Assembly: GCF_021556485.1 (NCBI RefSeq)
Contig: NZ_JAKGBW010000006.1
Location: 62,001-126,000 of the forward strand
DNA: 64,000 nucleotides
Direction: 5' to 3'
DNA from: Oceanobacillus alkalisoli
GTDB lineage: Bacteria; Bacillota; Bacilli; Bacillales; Amphibacillaceae
Below are positions 36,557 through 45,096 of this stretch, piece by piece. The notes below the pieces were generated by a model. That model was given only the letters and a program-made list of their open reading frames with translations, ran no database searches and was not told the origin of the DNA. Position numbers and translations under genes: made by a program. Within the stretch, counting starts at the first letter, position 1, and each line of letters starts with the position of its first letter.

Positions 36557-39010
36557 TCACCTCGTCTCTTTCTCATTTGTAGGTGGCCGAGTATCAAAAG
36601 CATCAAATAAATCTTCAAAAACAGGATGGACTTGAATAATCCCAACACATCCATATAAATCTTGGATCAAACATTGGCCGTTTTCTAGCTCCCGAAGTCG
36701 CCTTTGATTGCCTTCATCTTCCTTGTCTACTCCAAAAAACTCCAATGTTTTTTTAATTTCATTAATATCCCTAGAACGAAAGGCAAACTTCACACCAATA
36801 TTATTTTTTAACTTCTCATCGGTTAAATCATCTGCGTTTTGCGTCACAAAATATACACCAGCATTCATCGCACGTCCTGCACGAACCAATTTATTTGAGA
36901 GTGTTTTCCCTTGTGCAACTTGCAGGAACGACCAAGCTTCATCCAAATCAACAATTTTAAATATGCTTCGATCAGAATGGATAAAGTCTAATGCAAAGGT
37001 AGAAATCACAATCAGCATCGCGACACTTAGTAGTTCCATCGTCGTATATTCCTCAAAACTCGTTTCCGCATCAGGTAATACTAAATCAGCCACTTGAATA
37101 ATGTTTAACTGTTTCTCTAAACTAATCGAATTTTTTACCGTTCCATCCGAAAACAGAAGGTGAGCGAAGTCATAATCCGTAAAACTTTCAATATGATCTG
37201 CAATGGGACGTGCTAATGGATTCGGATCACTTCTAAGTTCCTGGATGACAAGAAGTAACCCTCGTTCCTCTTGTTGACTGACCGCACGAATCGCTCGACG
37301 TAACACAGGAAACTTTTCACCATCACGACTAGAGATACCCGTAAGAAAGGTAAGAATATCAATCGCAAGACTTTCCGAATCCTTTTTCTTTTTCATAATG
37401 ACATAAGGATCAAGTAACCCCTTATTCTTGTCATCACTTGTTAAATTCACCACGTTAATTTCATGTGCCATTTCTGGCAATGTTTCTTTCCAATTACCTC
37501 GTTCTGCTTTTGGATCAACGATCAGTGCTTGTCCGCCAAATAGCACGGCATAATAAACGAGCAAATTATTTGAGAATGATTTTCCACCACCAAGTGAACC
37601 TAGAAATGCGGAGGCAAGCGCATTCGTAACAGAACCTTTCACCCCTTGACTTGCTAAACTCGGATTCAAATAGACATTACGGCCTGTATCTAAGTTATAT
37701 CCAATATAGATACCTTCCGTTTCACCAAGCATTTGTGTAGCACCAAATCCAAGCCCCGCTAAAAAGTCGGATGTAACGTACTGAATATAATCATTCATAT
37801 ACCGTTTACTAGCGGGAATAAACTCACTGTGTAAACCAATCATATCTCCAAATGGGCGAACAAGTTTCACGTTTAAATCGTCATAAAAATCTTTCACCTC
37901 ATTACATCGCTGTTTGAGTTCGTCTAAATTAGAGGCAGAAACTCGAATGACAAAACTTAACTTGTACATCGACTCCTTACTTTGATCGAGTACATCTTCT
38001 AGTTCATTCACTTGTTCCAACGCTTCTAGCACATTACTTCCTGTTTCATTGTTGGATTCCCAAGCATGATTATCTAAATCTTTCAGTTCTTTTTTCTTAT
38101 TCCGCACAGTCGATAATGCTTTTTTATTCGTCACAATTTCCACATTCATGGATGTATCAATGGGGAAAGTGAATTGTTGTTGTTGATAATAAAAGATTTC
38201 ATCTGATGGAAACTCCAAATCACCAACAATCGAATTGATGGTAAAATAAGCAACATATGTTGTTTGTTCTTCTTGTTCAATTTTTAAATAACGCTGATTT
38301 TCTTCAATAAGACAACGTGTGGGTTTGATGATGTCATAACGCTTCACTAAAGTTTCATGCTTTATTTTTTTCAGGCGAAGCACGTAGTCATATTCCTCAT
38401 AAGCAGTATCTGATTGACCATGAAGATGTTCAATTAAATAACCAAAATCATTTTTATCTAAAGGACGTATTTTGAAACGTCTTGAAATTTTGTTTTGCAG
38501 TAAAGACTCCATTTTAGAGAAGCGTCTCATTTCATCATGAGGCATGGAAACAAAATCCCCCATTAAATGATGGTTCACATCACGAACAAAGGAAGATAGT
38601 AAATTTTTAATCGATTTTCCCATGGATTTCATACTAACTTCTTCTTCATTCAAGAGCAGTTTAAAACCAATAAAAAAACGATAGTCTACTTGATGTTCCC
38701 CAATCATCGAAACAAGCGCTTCGGTTTGATCATCAATTCGTGCATAAGCAACGTCTTTTAATCGACCAGTAACTAATTCTTTACTTCGCTCTTGAACAGA
38801 ACGAATACTACTAGCGGTACTAATTTGTAGGGCATGAATTTTTCCGTCTTGATTTTGTGCAATCAATTGGCGAAAATGATCGTGTACTTGTATTTTTTCG
38901 TCTGGTGATAAAAAGGAATAATTATAGGGAAGTAATTCATAATATGCAAAGCACTCCCCATCATGGTTAAAGACAAGATTATTTTCCATATATTTAATCG
39001 GATAACGCAT
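36557..39010 (-). CDS. orf16: VirB4-like conjugation ATPase (Tn916 Orf16, ConE-like)
   Basis: 817 residues. The N-terminal half is the VirB4/CagE-type domain. The C-terminal P-loop ATPase has Walker A G-S-L-G-G-G-K-S-F near 475 and Walker B V-D-L-D-E-A-W-S with T-Q-N-A-D-D after it. It powers substrate transfer and pilus-like assembly from the inner face of the membrane. The ATG at 39010 follows GGAGTG at 8 nt; a GTG 9 bp earlier is less well spaced. It overlaps the end of orf17. Confidence 0.93.
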   Translation of the reverse strand: MRYPIKYMENNLVFNHDGECFAYYELLPYNYSFLSPDEKIQVHDHFRQLIAQNQDGKIHALQISTASSIRSVQERSKELVTGRLKDVAYARIDDQTEALVSMIGEHQVDYRFFIGFKLLLNEEEVSMKSMGKSIKNLLSSFVRDVNHHLMGDFVSMPHDEMRRFSKMESLLQNKISRRFKIRPLDKNDFGYLIEHLHGQSDTAYEEYDYVLRLKKIKHETLVKRYDIIKPTRCLIEENQRYLKIEQEEQTTYVAYFTINSIVGDLEFPSDEIFYYQQQQFTFPIDTSMNVEIVTNKKALSTVRNKKKELKDLDNHAWESNNETGSNVLEALEQVNELEDVLDQSKESMYKLSFVIRVSASNLDELKQRCNEVKDFYDDLNVKLVRPFGDMIGLHSEFIPASKRYMNDYIQYVTSDFLAGLGFGATQMLGETEGIYIGYNLDTGRNVYLNPSLASQGVKGSVTNALASAFLGSLGGGKSFSNNLLVYYAVLFGGQALIVDPKAERGNWKETLPEMAHEINVVNLTSDDKNKGLLDPYVIMKKKKDSESLAIDILTFLTGISSRDGEKFPVLRRAIRAVSQQEERGLLLVIQELRSDPNPLARPIADHIESFTDYDFAHLLFSDGTVKNSISLEKQLNIIQVADLVLPDAETSFEEYTTMELLSVAMLIVISTFALDFIHSDRSIFKIVDLDEAWSFLQVAQGKTLSNKLVRAGRAMNAGVYFVTQNADDLTDEKLKNNIGVKFAFRSRDINEIKKTLEFFGVDKEDEGNQRRLRELENGQCLIQDLYGCVGIIQVHPVFEDLFDAFDTRPPTNEKETR

Positions 39011-39386
39011 GGGCTTCACTCCTCACAGCTGTAATACTTTCATTCACTTTCACTCGTTGTAACTTGATTGGTTTCCCTGCATAAGTCACTTTGGAACGAA
39101 AAAAGTAAGTAATGACGGATTTCAGAAAGCTATATGGCTTTTTGCCATCAAATGTTTTTTGACTCATAAACCATGTTAAGCCAACGGGAATTCCCACATA
39201 TTTTAATAACGCCCCATTAATCAATGAGAGTGGTGGAAGATTACCTAGTAACATGACAAACAGAAGCGAAAGGACAAACCACGACATTTGATTAAATGTG
39301 ACTGGGAAGGGCAAACGAAAATCATTAATCGCATAAATCACTTTTTCAACCGACCAAATACGTGTATAACTTTTTAACTTTTTCAT
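38994..39386 (-). CDS. tcpE: TcpE-family conjugation membrane protein (Tn916 Orf17)
   Basis: 130 residues with Y-T-R-I-W near the N-terminus and two membrane helices (about 38-80), the TcpE layout. It assists the transfer channel. AAAGGAGAACCT precedes the ATG at 39386; the open frame extends 11 codons further without a site. The end overlaps orf16. Confidence 0.88.
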   Translation of the reverse strand: MKKLKSYTRIWSVEKVIYAINDFRLPFPVTFNQMSWFVLSLLFVMLLGNLPPLSLINGALLKYVGIPVGLTWFMSQKTFDGKKPYSFLKSVITYFFRSKVTYAGKPIKLQRVKVNESITAVRSEAHALSD

Positions 39387-39398
39387 AGGTTCTCCTTT

Positions 39399-39435
39399 CA
39401 AAATGAAAACAGCCTGCATGCACAGACTGTTTCAT
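39399..39435 (-). terminator. Hairpin between ardA and orf17, possible attenuator
   Basis: AACAGTCTG and CAGGCTGTT form a stem on the minus strand followed by TTTCATTTTG. The T-run is imperfect, so only partial termination is likely before tcpE. Confidence 0.45.
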
Positions 39436-39451
39436 AATTTTTAATATTTAC

Positions 39452-39952
39452 TTATCCAAGATATTCAAATACACCATGTGATGTAACGAGGAAATTACCG
39501 TTTATTTCTAAATCTCTTCCAAGTGCTTGGTAATCGATATAATTCTGTAAATTAGTTGGTACTTCACCAAGCACGCCTGTTTCTTCTACATAATAACGAG
39601 CGACATCTTCCATATCTTCACAATCTTCATAACAAATAATATCTTCTTGATGTTCCAGCAATTCTTCCAAACTATCAAACCAGTATCCTTGAATTTCGGA
39701 TAGCTCATTATAGATTGGTGATCCTTCTAATTCTTCTACCATCGAACATAATCGGTTAATTTCAGAAATTGGGGTGTATTCGCCAACATCAAATGGTAAT
39801 TCGTAATCATGTATGGCGTATTCTTCATATTCACTATTTAAGCCAATTCGTTCTTTCACATCTTCTATATCAATCGGTGGTGTAAACCAATCCCCAACCA
39901 ATTCTCCCTCGTTATATTTTCCGAGATTGGCAATATAAACTTGCATGTCCAT
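39452..39952 (-). CDS. ardA: Antirestriction protein ArdA (Tn916 Orf18)
   Basis: 166 residues, strongly acidic, starting M-D-M-Q-V-Y-I-A-N-L-G-K-Y-N-E-G and containing Y-A-I-H-D-Y-E-L-P-F, close to Orf18 of Tn916. ArdA mimics bent DNA and inhibits type I restriction enzymes, which protects incoming single-stranded then double-stranded ICE DNA. The start at 39952 follows GAAAGGGTG. Terminator-like hairpins lie on both sides, suggesting level control within the transfer operon. Confidence 0.93.
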   Translation of the reverse strand: MDMQVYIANLGKYNEGELVGDWFTPPIDIEDVKERIGLNSEYEEYAIHDYELPFDVGEYTPISEINRLCSMVEELEGSPIYNELSEIQGYWFDSLEELLEHQEDIICYEDCEDMEDVARYYVEETGVLGEVPTNLQNYIDYQALGRDLEINGNFLVTSHGVFEYLG

Positions 39953-39985
39953 TGATTTTTCACACCCTTTCAATTAAATTAGACA

Positions 39986-40015
39986 TAAAAAAAGCCTTCT
40001 TTTAAAAAGAAGGTT
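39986..40015 (-). terminator. Terminator between the unknown insert gene and ardA
   Basis: CCTTCTTTT and AAAAGAAGG form a stem on the minus strand followed by CTTTTTTTATG. It divides the transfer operon after the extra gene at 40031. Confidence 0.7.
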
Positions 40016-40030
40016 GCCTTGCTCAAACTA

Positions 40031-40624
40031 TTATAAATTAATATTATGTTCACTTAAAATCAATGTTAATTCACGTCTTTCTTCTGGCTTCGCTGTTCTA
40101 ACTAGGGTTAGATTGTTGTTTTGTACTTTTCGAAGTACTTCAATGGATATATCCGCCCTATGACTCAAATTGATAAGTGTATTTTCTGGCATTCTTATCC
40201 TTCTAACTGTCTTCCAAAAAGGTAAATCAATATTACCCTTTTTAAATTTAAGTGTATTAGTAAATATTTTGTCTTTTGAATAATAATTAATATGAGGATT
40301 ATCCTGCAAAATATGAGTTTCCATATTTCTATAAAAATCATCTAACTTCCCATCTTGTAAAATTTTGCTTAATATCTCAAATGGCATTTTTGGTAAATAT
40401 TCTTTATTCAACCCTTTATTAAGAATATTTAGTGGTGTAAAATAAAACACTTTATCCGCTACCAATATCAAACTCAATGACATACTTTTCTTATCAAAAT
40501 AATCAAAATAAAGGTTCACATTCACCCCATTGTAAACATAATGGAATTTTAAACAATGCTCAGGCTTCTTATTAGATATTCCTTGATAAATTCTTATTAA
40601 TTTCTCTTTCGCTAGATTGTCCAT
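40031..40624 (-). CDS. Unknown 197-residue cargo protein between orf19 and ardA
   Basis: Not part of the usual Tn916 set, where orf19 and orf18 are neighbours. No signal or membrane segments. An N-terminal alpha-beta part (about 20-75) contains F-H-Y-V-Y-N-G-V-N-V-N-L-Y-F-D, then helices with P-K-M-P-F-E-I-L, and a basic C-terminal stretch. It faintly resembles the DUF6037 family, from memory only. GGGAGGG at good spacing supports the start and a terminator follows. Base composition is more AT-rich than the flanking transfer genes, consistent with later insertion. Confidence 0.65.
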   Translation of the reverse strand: MDNLAKEKLIRIYQGISNKKPEHCLKFHYVYNGVNVNLYFDYFDKKSMSLSLILVADKVFYFTPLNILNKGLNKEYLPKMPFEILSKILQDGKLDDFYRNMETHILQDNPHINYYSKDKIFTNTLKFKKGNIDLPFWKTVRRIRMPENTLINLSHRADISIEVLRKVQNNNLTLVRTAKPEERRELTLILSEHNINL

Positions 40625-40657
40625 ATAAACCCTCCCTAACTTACTATAATGGTAACA

Positions 40658-40879
40658 TTAAATACCAATAATTCTATTAAACAGATTCAACAATACATCC
40701 TTCACTCCACTTGCATTAAAGACTAATCCCACTGCGATTAACGCAACAATTAGAAATCCAATCAGTTTAGAAAACTCACGCTTAAATCCTAAGTAAATGC
40801 CGATTACTACAATCGCCATTAACACTAAAGACTGCGCATTACTTAAAAACCAGTTATACAAATTCTGCCCAAAGTTCAT
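40658..40879 (-). CDS. orf19: Small membrane conjugation protein (Tn916 Orf19)
   Basis: 73 residues, nearly identical in pattern to Orf19 of Tn916: M-N-F-G-Q-N-L-Y-N-W-F, then two hydrophobic segments (about 18-35 and 42-58) separated by F-K-R-E-F-S-K. It is a likely small channel component. Shine-Dalgarno AAAGGAGAAATG-like sequence lies just before the ATG. It lies between the relaxase and the extra gene. Confidence 0.85.
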   Translation of the reverse strand: MNFGQNLYNWFLSNAQSLVLMAIVVIGIYLGFKREFSKLIGFLIVALIAVGLVFNASGVKDVLLNLFNRIIGI

Positions 40880-40901
40880 CTTACATTTCTCCTTTCACCT
40901 T

Positions 40902-40991
40902 CTAATATTTTGTCACTTGCCGCATGCATTCGATAAACCATAAAACGAAGCCGCCCATGATAGTAATGAAAATGTATTTTAATAGTTTCAC
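40902..40991 (-). CDS. 29-residue membrane peptide between relaxase and orf19
   Basis: GTG start at 40991 directly behind ATCGGAGGTTTCC, then 29 codons and TAG. The peptide is one hydrophobic helix with a Gly-Gly and ends in C-M-R-Q-V-T-K-Y. The strong ribosome binding site and the tight fit between the relaxase stop and orf19 argue that it is made. No function is known to me. Confidence 0.6.
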   Translation of the reverse strand: MKLLKYIFITIMGGFVLWFIECMRQVTKY

Positions 40992-41007
40992 GGAAACCTC
41001 CGATCTA

Positions 41008-42192
41008 TCATTTAATAACATCTTCTGTTTCAAGTGCCTGTTGCATCAATATTTGTTGATGACGTTTGGTTAATTTCGCTTGATCTAACATATCTTTAAT
41101 CACGGTTGTTTGATTGATTTCATCCAGTTTAGTTGCCAGTTTCCAAGTAGGAGCCACTTGTCGAGCCAACCATCTAAGTGTTTTATCGAATGTGTAAGGT
41201 TCAGGTTTTGTTGTTAAATAAATTTTTCTGTTTTCACCTAAATCTAAAAAACGTTGCCACTCCGCATTCATTGGCCAACTACTTCGTCGTTTTTTCTCAT
41301 CTTTATCGACAAATCGAATATATCGATTAATAATAGAAAAAGCTGTTCGTCCCGCATCCTCATACGTCATTAAATCAACAACCGCATGGTACGCACGATC
41401 ATTTTTTAATCGAATTTCAAAACGATTTTTAATGTCTGTATCTTCAAGTGATGCTCCGTGTTTCACGTATTGTTCATAATCCTTTTCATACACACAAAAA
41501 TACACATCACTTTTCAACGAACCAATATACAGTGTATTTCCCATATCTCGTTTTTCTTCCCCATGAACCAATTCGCCAGAACGATAACTTTTAAAGCTAC
41601 GAAAAACGGAGATACATTCTTCATTTCGACATTTGTTCGTCAAAAATGGAATATCCAATTTGCCTGTCTTATCATTTATCGCTAGGTCAACTCGTTTAAA
41701 TACTCCACTTACTCGAAATACATCCATGAAAAAATCAAACCATGTACGCTGTTGGGTTAATAAAAAGTTTTCAAATTGACGGCAACCCTTGCCTTTGAGT
41801 TCTAGCAGACAACCTTTATCTTCATCGGGCGAAACCATGACAACAATGTCGCCAAAAACATATTGTTCCATGTAAGAATAAAACGCATAATCTTCATGGA
41901 TCATATACTCCATTTTCAACCGTAAAATTTCTTCGATAACAGGCTTTGGGTTCGTTGTTAAAAAACGTATTCGCACATAATCAAATAAAATTTCCAAAGG
42001 TGCTTCTGGATTAAATTGTTCTAAAATATCGAACATCGCATGTTGTAACGTTTGAGTCGGTGTAATTTTTCCTGTTTCAATCTCACTAATATACTGTCTT
42101 GAAATTCCTACATGTACCGCTAATTTATTTTGCGACACGCCGTATGCCAATCGTTTTTCTTTTAATTGTTGATACCAAGGTACTTCATTCAT
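41008..42192 (-). CDS. mobT: Conjugative relaxase, Tn916 Orf20 / MobT (rolling-circle Rep-type)
   Basis: 394 residues. An N-terminal Cro/CI-type helix-turn-helix (about 10-60: V-S-Q-N-K-L-A-V-H-V-G-I-S-R-Q-Y-I-S-E-I-E) is followed by a replication-initiator-type domain (about 90-330) with V-D-L-A-I-N-D and E-I-R-L-K-N-D. In Tn916 this protein nicks oriT and also starts rolling-circle replication of the excised element. The ATG at 42192 is chosen because GGGAGGA is 6 nt upstream; the frame extends 28 codons further back into the leader. oriT lies immediately upstream. Confidence 0.9.
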   Translation of the reverse strand: MNEVPWYQQLKEKRLAYGVSQNKLAVHVGISRQYISEIETGKITPTQTLQHAMFDILEQFNPEAPLEILFDYVRIRFLTTNPKPVIEEILRLKMEYMIHEDYAFYSYMEQYVFGDIVVMVSPDEDKGCLLELKGKGCRQFENFLLTQQRTWFDFFMDVFRVSGVFKRVDLAINDKTGKLDIPFLTNKCRNEECISVFRSFKSYRSGELVHGEEKRDMGNTLYIGSLKSDVYFCVYEKDYEQYVKHGASLEDTDIKNRFEIRLKNDRAYHAVVDLMTYEDAGRTAFSIINRYIRFVDKDEKKRRSSWPMNAEWQRFLDLGENRKIYLTTKPEPYTFDKTLRWLARQVAPTWKLATKLDEINQTTVIKDMLDQAKLTKRHQQILMQQALETEDVIK

Positions 42193-42215
42193 GTGCATTC
42201 CTCCCAACACAAAAA

Positions 42216-42247
42216 AGATGTCAACTAAAGGATAAAAGTTGACATCT
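42216..42247 (-). terminator. Attenuator-like hairpin in the relaxase leader
   Basis: AGATGTCAACT (42216-42226) and its exact reverse complement (42237-42247). On the minus strand the stem is followed by TTTTTTG, just 20 nt before the relaxase ribosome binding site. A second repeat, CTAAACCCTTG / CAAGGGTCTTTAG, lies next to it. Confidence 0.7.
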
Positions 42248-42317
42248 TCGTAATATGCCCTAAACCCTTGATGCACAAGGGTCTTTAGACTTTTGAAGCA
42301 GTTTCTATTGTTTTTCT

Positions 42318-42341
42318 ACCCCCCTGTTAGAAACGGGGGGT
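42318..42341 (-). other. oriT: Probable oriT core (nic region)
   Basis: The minus strand reads ACCCCCC-GTTTCTAACA-GGGGGGT, a 7-bp GC inverted repeat around CTAACA. Closely similar sequences form the nic region of Tn916 and ICEBs1. It lies between orf21 and orf20, as in Tn916. Confidence 0.8.
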
Positions 42342-42417
42342 AAAGCGTGGCTGTCGCCACGCAGGCTTTGCCCAGCACAGCAGCTTTCGCTTCGCACGCC
42401 GCCGCACTGGGCAGCCT
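42342..42417. repeat. GC-rich inverted repeats beside oriT
   Basis: GCGTGGC (42345-42351) pairs with GCCACGC (42356-42362). GGCTTTGCCCAG (42364-42375) pairs imperfectly with CTGGGCAGCC (42407-42416). They are strikingly GC-rich against the AT-rich ICE and sit between oriT and the end of tcpA. They may be relaxase or accessory binding sites, or a single-strand origin. Confidence 0.6.
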
Positions 42418-42564
42418 TTATGGAGCTAGTTTCTCTATCTCATTTAAAAAGTCATGATCCTTAGGCACAAGTGGTGTGTAAAATTCGGTAATGACGTTAT
42501 CTCCTTTATCGACATAGCCACGTCCTTTGATCTGTTTTAAGAAAAATTGTTTTTGGACGTCGCT
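42418..42564 (-). CDS. tcpA: tcpA (orf21) exon 2
   Basis: 48 codons plus stop encoding the C-terminus of the coupling ATPase, beginning S-D-V-Q-K-Q-F-F-L-K and ending N-E-I-E-K-L-A-P. It is separated from exon 1 by the group II intron at 42565-45096. Joining exon 1 (ending M-M-F-G) to this exon gives an uninterrupted 446-residue protein, and G-S-D-V-Q matches Orf21 of Tn916 across the junction. Confidence 0.85.
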   Translation of the reverse strand, partial: SDVQKQFFLKQIKGRGYVDKGDNVITEFYTPLVPKDHDFLNEIEKLAP

Positions 42565-45096
42565 GTAGGGTAAGCACCCAGCGCCTTGCCATATTACTAT
42601 GGTAGGTTTCCAAATACTCCCCTCCAAACCGTACGTACACCTCTCGATGTATACGGCTTTCCACTTATTCAATCTAATTGTCCTTTGTGCAACTTCACAT
42701 GACATTCATGGCATAATACTAAAGTTTTTCTACGCCGTGCAATCATATTTTTCTCCCACTTAGCCTTACCTTTTAAATCTTTTAATTTCTTGATGTGGTG
42801 AACTTCCATACTTCCTTGTTTCGTTCCACACCATTCACATTGATTGGCTAATAGTCTCTGTGTCAATTCTGTTCTTCCTCTGTAAATATTGACTTCTGGA
42901 AGATTGTCTACTTGACGGGAAATCTCGATTGACTTTTTGCGTGAAAAAACTTCATTGTACAGTACTCTCGATTGTGTTCCTGCTTTCGTTTCATATTGAA
43001 CTGTAAACACACCATTCCTCTTATATTTCTTTAAAATTTTGCTAATAGAGGATTTGTATTTGTTCGCAAAAGTCTTGTACATACTATATTTCATTACATA
43101 AATAAACTTATTGAAAACATTCGTATTATAGGAGAGAGCATAATAATTATATAATCCTCGAATCTCCGCATTATAAATACTTAGTATCTCTAAATCGCTA
43201 AGATATAACAATTCAGGTCTATGCATTGGTTGCCATGTACCGTCTTTTTTGATTCGCAATGCACCTAGTGACTTTAATTTATCGACCCAAGCGTTTTTGG
43301 GCGTATAGAGCCTACAATTATAAGAGTAGTATCGCTTTTTAACTCCTTTTGAGTCTTTACGAAGTGTTTGATCTCTTGAAATTGTAATGTTATATCCTAG
43401 AAATTTGGCGAACTTATTGGTGTGTGTAATTAATGTCTTTTCTCTTGATAGTTCAATTTTTAATTCTTTCCGCAGGAACTGTTCTAAGTCATTTTTGACT
43501 GTTTGTGCGTCTTCTTTAGAACCAACGATTCCAATAATGAAGTCATCACAGTATCTTACATATTTCAATCGTTTATATTTAGGGTCCATCGGTTCTGAAT
43601 AGGGGAGAGAAGTGAGTTGCTTACTCATTTCTTTGAGTTTTAATGTAATGTGTTTTCTCTCATCCGATTGAAGTTCTAGCGTTTTCATTTTCCTTCTCCA
43701 CCAGTACATTCTGCCCTCAAGTCTTTTATATTCTAGACTTTTTTTCTTTACCTTTCCGATATTAAATTTAGATTTATATTTCTCTATATACGTATCTAAT
43801 TCATGGAGGTAAATGTTAGAAAGTACAGGAGAAATGATACCGCCTTGAGGTGTTCCACTATACGTTTTGTGAAACTTCCAGTCTTCTACGTAACCCGCTT
43901 TAAGAAATTTCCATATTAAACGAATGAACTTATCGTCATCGATTTTCTTCTCCAACAACCGAATCATTATTTGATGGTCTATATTATCGAAGAAACCACG
44001 GATATCTCCTTCAATAAACCATCTACTACTCGTGAATGTTGTAGATATTTCTGTAAGTGCTGTATGACAACTGCGGTTCGGTCTAAAGCCATGTGAAGTA
44101 GTTTGAAAATTCGGCTCATAGATTGCTTCCAATAGTAAGCGAATCACTTCTTGTACTAGTTTGTCATTGAAAGATGGAATTCCTAACGGGCGTTGCTTTC
44201 CATTTTTCTTTGGAATATAGACCCTTCGAGCAGGGTGAGGTTGGTATTTTTCATTTTTTAATTGCTGAATCAATTTATCAACCCGTTCCATGCTGAATCC
44301 ATCTATTGTTTCTGAATTGACACCCTCCGTTAAATTTCCACTATTAGGCGCTAACTTGCTGTACGCCATTAAATAGAATTTCGGGTTGTACAAGTTTCGG
44401 TAGAGTCTTTCAAACTTGTAATCTTCTTTCTTTGCACATTTCATTAGATTGTCCAAAATAATTTCAGGACTTCTCATGAAACCTCACGCTCCTTCCTTTG
44501 TCATTTTAAACAGAATAAGCTGATTCCCTTCGCCCTGTACTAGGCTTTCCCCAGCTCTGACTACTATGGAATCTCCGTTACCTTATCAGATATTCAGTGC
44601 CATCTTTCTTGATTTTACTCTTGAAATTTATCCCTGTTTTACAGGATTGCACATAGCTTGTTTCAAGCGTTCTGACTTAGGCAATCCCCGTTTAGTACAT
44701 GTAATGACTGACTTTGTAAAATGTCGGATGTGTGTTTCATCTGTATGCCACTTATACCGTGGTCGAAGAAATGGAGATACGTATAGAATCGACTTTGGCT
44801 CTACCGATTCTATCCATTTCGATATAACGTATATATCTATCGTTCCGTTATAGGGATGATTGCCCCCGACAGACTACCATTCAAGCAGTATAGCTTTCAT
44901 CCTCGTTTTCACAGTTTTAACTTGCCGATTCAGTCTTAGATGGATAGTTCATCTAACTTATGGCTTTACCAACATGCTACACTCCCTGTTCAGTTTCCAT
45001 TCCAGATAAGTTGGTTGTTAATAGGGTAAAACTTTTCGTATCTTCAACCCTAGTGTGTTGTCAATACACATTCATTACATGCCCATACGGGCGCAC
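42565..45096 (-). mobile_element. Group II intron inside tcpA (2532 nt)
   Basis: The 5' end reads GTGCGCC (45096 leftward on the minus strand), a typical group II start. The 3' end is CCCTAC before AGCGACG of exon 2. Domain V is visible at 42625-42659 as GAGCCGTAT ... ACGTACGGTTTG, and domain VI lies between it and the 3' end. The reverse transcriptase is encoded at 42669-44477, and 44478-45096 holds the 5' ribozyme domains and no other gene. Excision restores the tcpA frame exactly. Tn5397 has a comparable intron in orf14, so this is a different site. Confidence 0.92.
42669..44477 (-). CDS. ltrA: Group II intron reverse transcriptase/maturase/HNH endonuclease
   Basis: 602 residues. Reverse transcriptase blocks include R-P-L-G-I-P-S-F, G-D-I-R-G-F-F-D-N-I-D, T-P-Q-G-G-I-I-S-P and the active site R-Y-C-D-D-F. 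The maturase (X) domain follows (about 390-520). The C-terminus is an HNH endonuclease with C-E-W-C, H-H-I-K and C-H-E-C-H-V-K-L-H. All activities for splicing and target-primed retrohoming appear present, so the intron is probably mobile and self-splicing. The protein is translated from within the intron. Confidence 0.95.
   Translation of the reverse strand: MRSPEIILDNLMKCAKKEDYKFERLYRNLYNPKFYLMAYSKLAPNSGNLTEGVNSETIDGFSMERVDKLIQQLKNEKYQPHPARRVYIPKKNGKQRPLGIPSFNDKLVQEVIRLLLEAIYEPNFQTTSHGFRPNRSCHTALTEISTTFTSSRWFIEGDIRGFFDNIDHQIMIRLLEKKIDDDKFIRLIWKFLKAGYVEDWKFHKTYSGTPQGGIISPVLSNIYLHELDTYIEKYKSKFNIGKVKKKSLEYKRLEGRMYWWRRKMKTLELQSDERKHITLKLKEMSKQLTSLPYSEPMDPKYKRLKYVRYCDDFIIGIVGSKEDAQTVKNDLEQFLRKELKIELSREKTLITHTNKFAKFLGYNITISRDQTLRKDSKGVKKRYYSYNCRLYTPKNAWVDKLKSLGALRIKKDGTWQPMHRPELLYLSDLEILSIYNAEIRGLYNYYALSYNTNVFNKFIYVMKYSMYKTFANKYKSSISKILKKYKRNGVFTVQYETKAGTQSRVLYNEVFSRKKSIEISRQVDNLPEVNIYRGRTELTQRLLANQCEWCGTKQGSMEVHHIKKLKDLKGKAKWEKNMIARRRKTLVLCHECHVKLHKGQLD

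Noticed and set aside
44478-45060. Short frames on the plus strand opposite the intron 5' part
   Set aside because: This is ribozyme sequence (domains I-IV); frames are incidental.
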